From CBDDFV01 sp965227335 (GTDB taxonomy: Bacteria > Planctomycetota > Phycisphaerae > Phycisphaerales > SM1A02), in contig CBDDFV010000012.1 of assembly GCA_965227335.1 (NCBI GenBank), forward strand, positions 124,001 to 188,000: 64,000 nt of DNA, given 5' to 3'. Shown piece after piece: positions 50,659 through 58,687 of this stretch. Position 1 is the first letter of the stretch; every line of letters begins with the position of its first letter. Both the position numbers and the translations under genes were made by a program. The notes under the pieces are model-generated. The model saw only the letters and a program-made list of their open reading frames with translations, made no database searches and was not told where the DNA came from.

Positions 50659-51138
50659 ATGCCGGTCGCCGTGTCCCGTCACCTTGTCGCCGCCGCGCTC
50701 GCCGCCCTCGGGCTGGCGGGGCTGTCGGGTTGCGTGAAGCGCACGCTGACGGTGACGTCGGAACCGAGCGGGGCCCTGGTGTGGCTGAACGATCGCGAGG
50801 TCGGGCGGACGCCGGTGACGATCGAGTTCGTCTACTACGGCGAGTACGACGTGCGTCTGCAGAAGGCCGGGTTCGAGCCGGTGATGACCGGCGCGCACGT
50901 GCGGCCGCCATGGTGGGACAACGTGCCCGTCGACTTCATCGCCGAAGTCGCGCCGCTGGATCTCAACAGCGTGAGCACGCACCACTTCGTGATGACGCCG
51001 GTTGATCCGGATCGCGACCGTCTCGTCGATCGCGCCCGCGGCCTTCGCGCCGAACTCGGGGAGGTGTCGTCCGCCGCCGGCGCTGCGAACGACCCGGGGG
51101 ACGACGCCGAACCGGACGGGAGCGTCGCCGACGGCTGA
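50659..51138 (+). CDS. PEGA-domain lipoprotein
   Basis: A 159-residue exported lipoprotein (lipobox GLSGC). The mature protein begins with one PEGA domain (LTVTSEPSGALVWLNDREVGRTPVTIEFVYYGEYDVRLQKAGFEP), a beta module common in bacterial surface proteins. A short conserved region follows (PPWWDNVPVDFIAEV), then an acidic, disordered tail. PEGA domains are thought to act in envelope attachment or recognition. Confidence 0.85.
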   Translation: MPVAVSRHLVAAALAALGLAGLSGCVKRTLTVTSEPSGALVWLNDREVGRTPVTIEFVYYGEYDVRLQKAGFEPVMTGAHVRPPWWDNVPVDFIAEVAPLDLNSVSTHHFVMTPVDPDRDRLVDRARGLRAELGEVSSAAGAANDPGDDAEPDGSVADG

Positions 51139-51226
51139 CGTCGACGGCGCAACCCGTGATTCCCGTGCACGCCCGCACTCTGCTCGAGAACGCCCGCTCG
51201 AGCGACAACCGACTGGAGCTTGTCAT

Positions 51227-52141
51227 ATGTATCGATCGTGGACCAGGTGTTCGTGGGCGGTGTTGGTGTTCGTGGCCCTCGGGCTGAACGGGGCGGCTTC
51301 CTCGGCCTCCGCCGCGCCGGTGGAGATTGAACAGGAGGAGCTGAACGGCCTCCTGGCTGACCTGCGGGCGCTGCAGGACGAAGTGGATGCGTTGCGCAAG
51401 GAGACCGCGCGGCTGAAGCTCGAGCGCGACGAGGCGACCCGGCGGGCCAATGAACTGGAGACCTTCATCAACGATGTCGACGCCTACGGCGACGCGTGGG
51501 AGAAGTACGCGGAATACCGCGAAGCGCGAGACCGCGAGGCGCGGCAGGCGGCGCTGGCCGACGCCCGCGAAGCACAGGCGGCGCGAGAGGCGGACCGACG
51601 CGCGGCGGCCGCGGCGCGACGTGAGATGCAGCGGGAGCGGAACGACGCCCGGCGCGAGGTCCGCGAGTTGCGTCAGGCGGGGTTCGAGTCGATCGGCGGC
51701 GACATCTACATGGCGCGGATGGGGTTCGCGTATCACATCCGCACCGAGCTGGAGGAGATCGACGGCTTCCGTCGGTATCCGTTCTATACGACCTACAGCG
51801 GCGGCTTCTACCGTCCGTACAGTTTCCGGCTCGGCCGTCGCTATTACGACGTGGACGCGCAGCTCGATTACAGCCGCATGACGATTTCCGGCAGCGTCCT
51901 GAACGGCACGGACCAGACGCGGGCGCTGATCGTCGGGATTCGCTTCTTCGATGAGGGCGGCGCCCAGATCGGCGGCACGACGGTGACGTTCGACCGCGTC
52001 CCGCCCCGCACGCCGATTCCGTTCACGCAGGCGTTGTCGATGGCGGCGAACGTGCCGTTCAGCGCGTCGCAGGTGTACGTGGTGTCGTCGGAAGCGATCG
52101 ACCCGGGCGCGCCGACGGGCGGCGCGGCGGACGAACGCTGA
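51227..52141 (+). CDS. Secreted coiled-coil protein with C-terminal beta domain
   Basis: A 304-residue exported protein. ATG 51227 has GGAG eight bases upstream and opens a signal peptide (MYRSWTRC... to SASA). Residues about 33-145 form a long charged coiled coil (EELNGLLADLRALQDEVDALRKE, then REARDREARQAALADAREAQ). The C-terminal 100 residues are an FxLyD-like beta domain (GSVLNGTDQTRALIVGIRFFDEGGAQIGGTTVTF). A periplasmic or cell-wall linking role is plausible, with no known homologue. It may be co-transcribed with the two lipoproteins. Confidence 0.75.
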   Translation: MYRSWTRCSWAVLVFVALGLNGAASSASAAPVEIEQEELNGLLADLRALQDEVDALRKETARLKLERDEATRRANELETFINDVDAYGDAWEKYAEYREARDREARQAALADAREAQAAREADRRAAAAARREMQRERNDARREVRELRQAGFESIGGDIYMARMGFAYHIRTELEEIDGFRRYPFYTTYSGGFYRPYSFRLGRRYYDVDAQLDYSRMTISGSVLNGTDQTRALIVGIRFFDEGGAQIGGTTVTFDRVPPRTPIPFTQALSMAANVPFSASQVYVVSSEAIDPGAPTGGAADER

Positions 52142-52160
52142 CCGTTCGAGAATCAACCCG

Positions 52161-52199
52161 TCGGCCCCGGCGGCGCGGTCATTGCGCAGCCGGGGCCGA
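52161..52199. terminator. GC-rich hairpin between convergent genes
   Basis: tcggccccggc (52161-52171) pairs with gccggggccga (52189-52199). No T-run on either strand, so it may only slow polymerase between 52141 and 52202. Confidence 0.4.
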
Positions 52200-52201
52200 T
52201 G

Positions 52202-52771
52202 TCATGCCTCCCGAGTGAGCGCGGCGTCCGCGACCTCGCGCACCGGCCGCAACGCCGCGGGCGGATCATCGGACGGGTTCAGGACGCACTGCCAGTAGCC
52301 GACGTCGCGCCACGCATCGAACTTGAAGCCGACCTGTTCGAGCACGGCGACGCGTCTGAATCCGAGGGTTTCGTGGAGACGGACGGAGGGATCGTTCGGG
52401 AGCGTGATCCCGCCGAGGACGCTCTTGAAGCCCTGGGCCCGCATGAGGTCGAGGAGCGCTGTGTAGAGCGCACGCCCGACGCCGCGCCGATGGTGTTCGG
52501 GCCGGACGTAGACCGTGACCTCCGCCGACCAGTGGTACGCGCAGCGGCCCTTCCACGGCGAGGCTTTCGCGAAGCCGAGGAACTCGTCCGTCTCGTCATC
52601 GCGTGCGACGAGCCACGGATGGGTCTGGTGCGTCGCGTCGAACGACGCCCGCCACATCTCGAGCGGCTCCGGCTCCACCGCGAAGTTCGCCGCGGTGTTG
52701 AGCGCGGCCCAGTTCGCGAGATCGAGGATCTCCGGCAAGTCGTCCTCGGTCGCCAGTCGAACCATCGTCAT
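52202..52771 (-). CDS. GNAT acetyltransferase (phosphinothricin acetyltransferase-like)
   Basis: A 189-residue acetyl-CoA-dependent N-acetyltransferase. It has MVRLATEDDLPEILDLANWA, the EVTVYVRPEHHRRGVGRALYTALLDLM segment with the R/G-x-x-G-x-G acetyl-CoA motif, and the SVRLHETLGFRRVAVLEQVGFKFDAWRDVGYWQ tail found in PAT/Bar-like enzymes. The substrate may be an amino-acid analogue or another amine. A TAACGT hexamer six bases before ATG 52771 supports that start over 52777. It is convergent with the coiled-coil gene. Confidence 0.88.
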   Translation of the reverse strand: MTMVRLATEDDLPEILDLANWAALNTAANFAVEPEPLEMWRASFDATHQTHPWLVARDDETDEFLGFAKASPWKGRCAYHWSAEVTVYVRPEHHRRGVGRALYTALLDLMRAQGFKSVLGGITLPNDPSVRLHETLGFRRVAVLEQVGFKFDAWRDVGYWQCVLNPSDDPPAALRPVREVADAALTREA

Positions 52772-52777
52772 GCCCAT

Positions 52778-52783
52778 ACGTTA
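52778..52783 (-). promoter_or_regulatory. -10-like TAACGT before the GNAT gene
   Basis: Minus-strand TAACGT with a 6-base gap to ATG 52771; it touches the REP-like palindrome at 52784. Confidence 0.3.
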
Positions 52784-52993
52784 GCCCCCGGCTCCGCCGG
52801 GGGACGGCCCCAACCCGCGGGCTGCGCCCGCGGACCCGATCATCCGCGACGTCACGCCGCCCTTGCCGGACCCGCCCGCGGACCCGACCATCCGCGACGT
52901 CACGCCGCCCTTGCCAACCGCCCGCGGACCCCGGGCCCGGCCTCGCGTCGGCGTGTCGTGTCACCGGGCGTTAACCCCCGGCGGAGCCGGGGG
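52784..52993. repeat. Two REP-like palindromes flanking a 46-48-bp direct repeat
   Basis: Palindromes cccccggctccgccggggg (52784-52802) and cccccggcggagccggggg (52975-52993) bracket three starts of a direct repeat (52825, 52873, 52919). Its unit reads gcccgcggacccga(t/c) then catccgcgacgtcacgccg. The right palindrome forms the last codons and stop of the Nudix gene. This is a short repeat island of about 210 bases. Confidence 0.88.
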
Positions 52994-53492
52994 CCGGGAC
53001 CGACTCATGGAGCCGCCACGTGAACGGGTCCTTCGAACAGTCGATGTGCACCACGAAATACCCGCCGCGATGGGACTGGACGAGCGGCCACATCACCGTC
53101 CGGTCGGTCGCGGGGATGTCGAGATCGGCGACCTCGTCGACATGGATCCACTCCAGCGCGCCCTCGTCGAACTCGCTCCACGCCAGCTCATCGTGCCGGA
53201 TCGGGCGGGTCGACTCGAAGAGGAAGATCATCCAGTGGCCCTTGCCCTCGTACGCCCGCTCGGAGACCAGGCCGATCATGCGGATCTCGTCGAGGTCGAG
53301 CGTGACGCCCGTCTCCTCCTCGATCTCCCGCACTGCACACTCGTGCACGCCCTCCCCGTCCGCCATCTCCAGCTTCCCCCCCACCGGCGAATACTGACCG
53401 AGATTCGGCGGCTTCGCCCGGTGCAGCAGCAGCAGACGATTGTCCTCGTCGTAGAGGTAGCAGAGGACGGCGATCTGGTAGGGCTGGGGCAT
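52971..53492 (-). CDS. Nudix hydrolase
   Basis: A 173-residue pyrophosphohydrolase of the MutT/Nudix type. The Nudix box is GGKLEMADGEGVHECAVREIEEETGV (E47-x7-R55-E-x-x-E-E-x-G), with metal-binding glutamates. The start resembles MutT (QIAVLCYLYDEDNRLLLLHRAKPPNLGQYSPVGG). The substrate (a damaged or signalling nucleotide) is unknown. The last residues (VPAPGSAGG) and the stop come from a REP-like palindrome, so the natural C-terminus may have been changed by that insertion. It lies 23 bases before the pdxJ stop on the same strand. Confidence 0.9.
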   Translation of the reverse strand: MPQPYQIAVLCYLYDEDNRLLLLHRAKPPNLGQYSPVGGKLEMADGEGVHECAVREIEEETGVTLDLDEIRMIGLVSERAYEGKGHWMIFLFESTRPIRHDELAWSEFDEGALEWIHVDEVADLDIPATDRTVMWPLVQSHRGGYFVVHIDCSKDPFTWRLHESVPAPGSAGG

Positions 53493-53515
53493 GGAGCAGC
53501 GCTGGGCGTTGGGCG

Positions 53516-54268
53516 TCAGGCGGGGGTGTGGGCGGCGTTCAGCAACTGCTTCATTTCGCGGACGGCGTCACGCATGCCGACGAACACGGCGCGGCTGACG
53601 ATCGCGTGACCGATATGCAACTCGCCCACCCCCGGCAAGGACGCCACCGGCGTCACGTTGACGTAGTTCAGGGCGTGACCCGCGTTGAAACGCATGCCGT
53701 GGCCGCGGATGCGATCGCCCGCCGCCGCGACCTTGGCGAGTTCGCGTTGCGCGGCGTCGCTGTGCGCATCCCGGCCGCCGGCGTACGCCGCGTGCGCATA
53801 CGGGCCGGTGTGCACCTCGCAGACGTTGAACCCGAGATCCGCGGCGGCGTCGATCTGCTCTCGCTCGGCGTCGATGAAGGCCGAGACCGTCCGTCCGCCG
53901 TCCCGCAGCCGCTGGACGACGCCGGTGAGCCGGTCGCGCTGCCCGACGATGTCGAGCCCGCCCTCGGTCGTGACCTCGGTCCGGCCTTCGGGGACGAGCA
54001 TCACGAGATCGGGCTTGAGTCGGAGGGCGATCTCGACCATCTCGTCGGTCGCGGCCATCTCCATGTTTCGTTTGACGGAGACGGTCTCGATGAGGCGGCG
54101 GACATCGTCGTCGTTGACGTGGCGGCGGTCCTCGCGGAGGTGGAAGGTGATCCCCTCCGCCCCGGCGAGCTGGGCCTCGACCGCGGCCCAGACGGGGTCG
54201 GGCTCGTACGTCCGCCTCGCCTGCCGGACGGTGGCGACGTGATCGATGTTGACGCCGAGTTCGGGCAT
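53516..54268 (-). CDS. pdxJ: Pyridoxine 5'-phosphate synthase
   Basis: PdxJ condenses 1-deoxy-D-xylulose 5-phosphate with 3-amino-2-oxopropyl phosphate, the last ring-forming step of the DXP-dependent vitamin B6 pathway. The 250-residue protein is a clear TIM barrel of this family: LGVNIDHVATVRQARRT, YEPDPVWAAVEAQLAGAEGITFHLREDRRHVNDDD, KRNMEMAATDEM, LVPEGRTEVTTEGGLD, GFNVCEVHTGPYA and ELHIGHAIVSRAVFVGM. ATG 54268 is chosen for the conserved start and a TACGCT seven bases upstream. pdxA is not adjacent. Confidence 0.96.
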   Translation of the reverse strand: MPELGVNIDHVATVRQARRTYEPDPVWAAVEAQLAGAEGITFHLREDRRHVNDDDVRRLIETVSVKRNMEMAATDEMVEIALRLKPDLVMLVPEGRTEVTTEGGLDIVGQRDRLTGVVQRLRDGGRTVSAFIDAEREQIDAAADLGFNVCEVHTGPYAHAAYAGGRDAHSDAAQRELAKVAAAGDRIRGHGMRFNAGHALNYVNVTPVASLPGVGELHIGHAIVSRAVFVGMRDAVREMKQLLNAAHTPA

Positions 54269-54275
54269 GGGGTGG

Positions 54276-54281
54276 AGCGTA
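54276..54281 (-). promoter_or_regulatory. -10-like TACGCT just before pdxJ
   Basis: Minus-strand TACGCT with a 7-base gap to ATG 54268 and no Shine-Dalgarno. Confidence 0.35.
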
Positions 54282-54383
54282 GAGGGGGCGGGGTCCGGAG
54301 GCAAGGCGGGGGTCGGCGAGCCGGTCCGGCGACGAGTCGGCGGGGGCGGGCCCGGCGGGTCGGGCGCCGCGGCGGCGCATGGG

Positions 54384-54389
54384 TATACT
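54384..54389 (+). promoter_or_regulatory. -10-like TATACT just before phoU
   Basis: TATACT with a 6-base gap to GTG 54396; a start seven bases downstream would make the mRNA leaderless. Confidence 0.45.
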
Positions 54390-54395
54390 CACGGA

Positions 54396-55082
54396 GTGAC
54401 TGAAGCGTTCGACCAACGTCTGGCGCAGTTGAACCACGACCTCGTGACGCAGGGCGATCGTGTCGTCGACGTCACGCTGCGAAGCGTGGAGGCGTTCTTT
54501 CAGAAGAACGTCGACGCCGCGCAACAGGCGATCGATCAGGACGCGATCATCGACAAGGTGGACGTGGAGATCGAGCGGGCGTCGATTCCGCTGCTCGCGA
54601 TGGGGGTGACGGACCAGCACCGGATTCGTTCGGTGCTGACGATCGTGAAGATCAACAACGAGTTGGAGCGGATCGCGGACTGCGCGGTGAACATCGCGGA
54701 GAACGTGGCCTCGTTCAAGACGATGACGGAGTCGCCGCCGCAGACCTTCCGGGTGATCGCGAACAGCGTGATCGGGATGCTGCGGGATTCGAACCAGTCG
54801 CTCCGGACCCGCGACACGAAGCTGGCGGAAGAGGTGCTCGGGTTCGACGACACGGTCGATGCGTTCAAGCGGGAGATCCTGCTGGACGCGCAGCAGAAGG
54901 TCGCGGAGGGCGTGTTCAACGTCGAGTTCGCGTTCCGGCTGATGAGCGTGACGAAGTCGCTGGAGCGGGTCGCCGACCACTGCACGAACATCTGCGAACA
55001 GATCATCTATCTCGAGACGGGCAAGATCGTCCGTCATCTGCCGGAGGGATGGACGAAGCCGGAGCAGCCGCCGGTCGCCTGA
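54396..55082 (+). CDS. phoU: Phosphate signalling protein PhoU
   Basis: PhoU links the Pst phosphate transporter to the PhoR kinase and limits phosphate uptake. The 228-residue protein is two PhoU three-helix bundles: repeated FxxxLxxxxxxLxxxxxxVxxxxxxSVEAF and 'IDKVDVEIE'/'FDDTVDAFKREIL' motifs, with E/D metal-cluster residues, 'NNELERIADCAVNIAENV' and 'VTKSLERVADHCTNICEQIIYL'. The GTG start (54396) matches the conserved N-terminus. No pst or phoR genes lie nearby. Confidence 0.93.
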   Translation: MTEAFDQRLAQLNHDLVTQGDRVVDVTLRSVEAFFQKNVDAAQQAIDQDAIIDKVDVEIERASIPLLAMGVTDQHRIRSVLTIVKINNELERIADCAVNIAENVASFKTMTESPPQTFRVIANSVIGMLRDSNQSLRTRDTKLAEEVLGFDDTVDAFKREILLDAQQKVAEGVFNVEFAFRLMSVTKSLERVADHCTNICEQIIYLETGKIVRHLPEGWTKPEQPPVA

Positions 55083-55145
55083 CGCCGCTTCGTCCGCTCC
55101 GTTCTCCCGCCTTTCTCATCTCTGCCTGACGCCCCGCCACGCCCG

Positions 55146-56576
55146 ATGCCCCCCGCCATGACTGAACGGCTCTCGACTGTCCGCGACACGCTGGCTGAAT
55201 ACGGCCAGACGCACCTGTTGACGTTCTACGACGACCTCGACGCCGCGCAACAGAGCGGACTGCTCGATCAGATCGAGGCGATCGACTTCGCCCGGCTGCA
55301 GCCGCTGATCGAGAAGTATGTCCACGGCGACGTCGCCGAAGCCGCGCCGACCTCGATCGAGCCGGCCCCCTACTACCCGTACGAGCCCGGCGCCGCGTAC
55401 GACGCCGAGGCGATGCGCGAGGCGGGCGAAGCGCTGATCCGGGCCGGCAAGATCGCGGCGTTCACCGTCGCGGGCGGCCAGGGCACCCGGCTCGGCTGGA
55501 ACGGCCCGAAGGGCACGTACCCCGCGACCCCCGTCTCCGGCAAACCGCTCTTCCGCGTGTTCACGGAGCAGTTGCTCGCCGTGAAGGAAAAATACGGCGT
55601 CACGATTCCCTGGTACATCATGACCAGCCAGGCGAACGACGGCGACACCCGCGCGTTCTTCCTCGACAACAACTGCTTCGGCATGAACCGGCGCGACATC
55701 TTCATGTTCCCGCAGGGCATGCTGCCCGTCGTCGACAAGGACTCGGGGAAGATCCTCCTCGAAGCGAAGGACCGGATCGCCCTCGCCCCCGACGGCCACG
55801 GCGGCGCGATGCGGGCGCTGGACATGAGCGGGGCGATCGCGGACATGGAAGCCCGCGGCGTCGAGCACATCGCGTACTTCCAGGTCGACAACCCCCTCGT
55901 CAATATCATCGACCCCCGCTTCATCGGTCTGCACGCGACCGCTCCCGACAGCTCCGGCGAGATGTCGTCGAAGATGGTCGCCAAGGCGCGGCCGGACGAG
56001 AAGGTCGGCGTCTTCTGCCGCGTCGACGGCAAGATCGCCGTCATCGAGTACTCCGATCTCCCCGACGAACTGGCGCAGGCCCGTGACGACGACGGCGGGC
56101 TTCGTTTCAACGCCGGCTCCGTCGCCATCCACCTCATCGGTACGAACTTCGTGTCGCGGGTGACGGAGGCGGAGTCGCTGCCGTTCCACAAGGCGGTGAA
56201 GAAGGCCTCCCACGTCGACCTCCGGACCGGCGAGCCCGTGGAGCCCGCCGAACCGAACGCGGTCAAGCTCGAGATGTTCATCTTCGACGCCCTCCCGCTG
56301 GCGGAATCGTCGATCGTCTACGAGACGAGCCGGGCGGAGGAGTTCGCCCCGATCAAGAACGCGACCGGCGTCGACTCCGCGCAATCGTCGCATCGGTTGC
56401 AGTCCGATCGCGCCGCGCGGTGGCTCGAAACCGTCGGCGTGACCATCGCGCGTGACGGCGAAGGACACGCCGCCGCGCAGATCGAGATCAGCCCGCTCAC
56501 CGCGCTGGAGCCGAGCGACCTCGAAGGTCAGGAGCTGCCGTCGTCGATCGGCGCGGGAGAAGACATCGCGCTGTAG
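55146..56576 (+). CDS. UDP-sugar pyrophosphorylase (eukaryotic-type UAP/UGP family)
   Basis: A 476-residue nucleotidyltransferase of the UDPGP/UAP1 type, which makes UDP-GlcNAc (or UDP-glucose) from UTP and the sugar 1-phosphate. It has the LAGGQGTRLG motif as VAGGQGTRLG (109-117) with PKGTYP, IPWYIMTSQ, FPQGMLPVVD, APDGHGGAMRAL and HIAYFQVDNPLVNIIDPRFIG, all hallmarks of UAP/AGX proteins and unlike bacterial GlmU/GalU. N-terminal helices (1-100) are also as in UAP. A UDP-GlcNAc role fits cell-envelope synthesis, but the substrate is not proved. ATG 55146 or 55158 may be used. Confidence 0.9.
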   Translation: MPPAMTERLSTVRDTLAEYGQTHLLTFYDDLDAAQQSGLLDQIEAIDFARLQPLIEKYVHGDVAEAAPTSIEPAPYYPYEPGAAYDAEAMREAGEALIRAGKIAAFTVAGGQGTRLGWNGPKGTYPATPVSGKPLFRVFTEQLLAVKEKYGVTIPWYIMTSQANDGDTRAFFLDNNCFGMNRRDIFMFPQGMLPVVDKDSGKILLEAKDRIALAPDGHGGAMRALDMSGAIADMEARGVEHIAYFQVDNPLVNIIDPRFIGLHATAPDSSGEMSSKMVAKARPDEKVGVFCRVDGKIAVIEYSDLPDELAQARDDDGGLRFNAGSVAIHLIGTNFVSRVTEAESLPFHKAVKKASHVDLRTGEPVEPAEPNAVKLEMFIFDALPLAESSIVYETSRAEEFAPIKNATGVDSAQSSHRLQSDRAARWLETVGVTIARDGEGHAAAQIEISPLTALEPSDLEGQELPSSIGAGEDIAL

Positions 56577-56905
56577 GTTGGGTCCACGACCCAACACGAA
56601 CGCGCAACGCGTCTGTATCGCTGGTGAACGTTGTCGGGTCCGCACCCCGTGCGGACCGTGTGGGATGAGCGATTCCAGATCCGGCATGCGCACCACCGCC
56701 GCTTGCTCGGATCATCGCGGCGCATGGTCCGCACAGGGTGCGGACCCTACTGTCGTCGTCGATCGGCGCGGGAGCGTTGTCGGGTCCGCACCCGGTGCGG
56801 ACCGTGTGGGACGGCCGATTCCAGATCCGGCATGCGCACCACCGCCGCCCACTCGGATCATCGCGGTGCACGGTCCGCACAGGGTGCGGACCCTACTGCC
56901 TGCGC
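56577..56905. repeat. 146-bp tandem duplication with inner palindromes
   Basis: Two near-identical units (start 56630 and 56776, period 146) each carry gtccgcacc(c/g)gtgcggac and ggtccgcacagggtgcggacc palindromes at their ends. Before unit 2 a copy of tcgtcgatcggcgcgggag appears, identical to the last coding part of the preceding gene (about 56540-56560). A separate palindrome, gttgggtc-cac-gacccaac, follows the stop at 56577. The stretch contains no gene. Confidence 0.85.
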
Positions 56906-56930
56906 GCAGATGTCGGGATACGATCCCGGC

Positions 56931-57395
56931 CTACTTCGTATATTCCTTCAAGAACCCGACGAACTGTCGGCGGTGCTGCTGCTCGTCCGCCATCAGCGTG
57001 ATCGCCATGTCCTGCGTGACGTAGTCGATCCCGTCCGTCGCCTCGATGATCGCCTCGTAGCCCGCGATCGCCGCGTCCTCCGCCGCGATCACGCCCTTGA
57101 TCACCGTCACCACGTCCGTCGAATCCGACGGCGGCTGCAGCGCGGCCTGCTCCATCGACAACGCCTGCGAACCCGGGACCACGCCGCCGATCGTCTTGAT
57201 CCGATCCGCGAGCTGCTGGGCGTGCGTCAACTCCTCCTGCACGTCCGCCGCGAGCGAGGCCTTGATCTGCTCCGCCCGCACGCCGTCCAGATTGATCGAG
57301 TTCGCAATGTAATTCGCGACCGTCTCGATCTCGGCGTTGTACGCCTTCTTGAGCAGGTCGATGATCGCGGCGTTCTGTTCCGGGGTCGCGGGCAT
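56931..57395 (-). CDS. Ferritin-like diiron protein
   Basis: A 154-residue four-helix ferritin-like protein. Candidate metal ligands are E22/E24 (YNAEIETVANY), E54/E55-x-x-H58 (QEELTHAQQL), E106 (AEDAAIAGYEAII) and E138-x-x-H141 (ADEQQHRRQF), an E-E-x-x-H pattern in two halves as in Dps/bacterioferritin-like proteins. AAGGAG lies seven bases upstream of ATG 57395. It may store iron or detoxify peroxide. It diverges from the gene at 57516. Confidence 0.88.
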   Translation of the reverse strand: MPATPEQNAAIIDLLKKAYNAEIETVANYIANSINLDGVRAEQIKASLAADVQEELTHAQQLADRIKTIGGVVPGSQALSMEQAALQPPSDSTDVVTVIKGVIAAEDAAIAGYEAIIEATDGIDYVTQDMAITLMADEQQHRRQFVGFLKEYTK

Positions 57396-57515
57396 GGGGC
57401 GTCTCCTTGAATGGAGCCCATGATAGACCTCGCCGTACGCGACTTCTCCGGTCAAGGGACTATGATGACCCGATCGGGGCTGTTTCCCCGCCGCCAGCAT
57501 TCGAGGATTGAGACC

Positions 57516-58649
57516 ATGCGCGCCGTCGTCACCGGCCAGATCGGAATGGACAAGAAACGCTACCTCAACGACGTGGCCAGACACGTCGGCGAGCGCGGCG
57601 GCAAACTGCCCGTCTTCCACGTCGGCGACCTGATGTACCAGGAAGCCCCCGATGTCCGACCCGGACGAATCCTCGACCTCCCGCTCAGCCGGCTGAACAC
57701 GCTCCGACGCGCGGCGTTCAAGGACATCCACGCCGCCACCCTCCCCGCCGACAACCACCCCAACATCGCCGTCAACACCCACGCCACCTTCCGCTGGCGA
57801 CACGGCCTCTTCTCCGCCTTCGACTTCGACCAGATGCAGACGCTCGATGCGAACATGTTCATCTGCCTCGTCGACAACATCGAAGTCGTTCACGACCGCC
57901 TCCACGCCGACCACGACATCGACGCCACCCTCAAGGACTGCATGGTCTGGCGCGAAGAAGAGATCCTCGCGACCGAACTCCTCGCCCAGGCGATGGGCTG
58001 CCCCAACAGCTTCTACATCCTGAGCCGGGGGCGACAGCAGGACACGGTGGAGACCGCCGCGCGTCTGATCACGCGGCCGGACATCAAGAAGGTCTACCCG
58101 AGTTTCCCGATGAGCCACGTCGTCGATCTGCCCGACGTGCTCGCCGAGATCGATCACTTTCGCAGCGAACTCGCCAAGCACTTCATCGCGTTCGATCCGG
58201 GCGACGTCGATGAGAAGCTGCTGCTCGACCGCGCGATCGACGCCGCGAAGAACGGCCGGGACTTCATCAACGTCGAGGCGCACTCCTTCGGCGGGCGCAA
58301 GGCGGACGAGCCGATCCGCGTCTCCGTCCGCGAGGTGCTGGACATCGCCGGCGACGTCGACGGCCAGATCTACATGCGGGACTTCAAGCTGATCGACCAG
58401 TCGGACATGATCTGCTCGTTCGTCCCCGAACTGGCGGGCGGCACGCCGGGCCTGTCGAGCGGCGTCGAACGCGAACTCCAGCACGCGTGGGAGCACACGA
58501 AAGAGGTCTACGTCGTCTGGAAGCCGAAGAAGAATCCGAGCCCGTTCATCACCGAAACGGCGACCCGCGTGTTCGCTTCCGTCGACGAAGCGCTCAGCTA
58601 CTTCGAAGACCAGGGCATGTTCCCGGAACGGGACCTGTTCGGCAACTAA
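57516..58649 (+). CDS. Adenylate-kinase-like/NDT-like two-domain protein of unknown function
   Basis: A 377-residue protein. The N-terminal 200 residues look like a P-loop kinase fold with a degenerate Walker A (VVTGQIGMDKKRYLNDV) and kinase-like phrases (VFHVGDLMYQEAP, RRAAFKDI, NIAVNTHATFRW, MVWREEEILATELLAQ). The C-terminal part (about 250-370: EAHSFGGRKADEPIRVSV, MRDFKLIDQSDMICSFVPELAGGTPGLSSG, VYVVWKPKKNPSPFITETATRVF) resembles nucleoside-2-deoxyribosyltransferase-like enzymes. So it may act on nucleotides. I do not know an assigned function. ATG 57516 has GAGGAT upstream. Confidence 0.75.
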   Translation: MRAVVTGQIGMDKKRYLNDVARHVGERGGKLPVFHVGDLMYQEAPDVRPGRILDLPLSRLNTLRRAAFKDIHAATLPADNHPNIAVNTHATFRWRHGLFSAFDFDQMQTLDANMFICLVDNIEVVHDRLHADHDIDATLKDCMVWREEEILATELLAQAMGCPNSFYILSRGRQQDTVETAARLITRPDIKKVYPSFPMSHVVDLPDVLAEIDHFRSELAKHFIAFDPGDVDEKLLLDRAIDAAKNGRDFINVEAHSFGGRKADEPIRVSVREVLDIAGDVDGQIYMRDFKLIDQSDMICSFVPELAGGTPGLSSGVERELQHAWEHTKEVYVVWKPKKNPSPFITETATRVFASVDEALSYFEDQGMFPERDLFGN

Positions 58650-58655
58650 CCCAAG

Positions 58656-58674
58656 CCCCCGGCTCTGCCGGGGG
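58656..58674. repeat. REP-like GC palindrome after a stop codon
   Basis: cccccggctctgccggggg lies seven bases after the stop of the 57516 gene and 14 bases before truA; same family as 4516 and 52784. Confidence 0.7.
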
Positions 58675-58687
58675 ACGACGCTCGATC

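Noticed and set aside
52784..52993. CRISPR array at the direct repeats
   Set aside because: Only two full repeats, spacing is irregular and there is no spacer-like unique sequence or cas gene.
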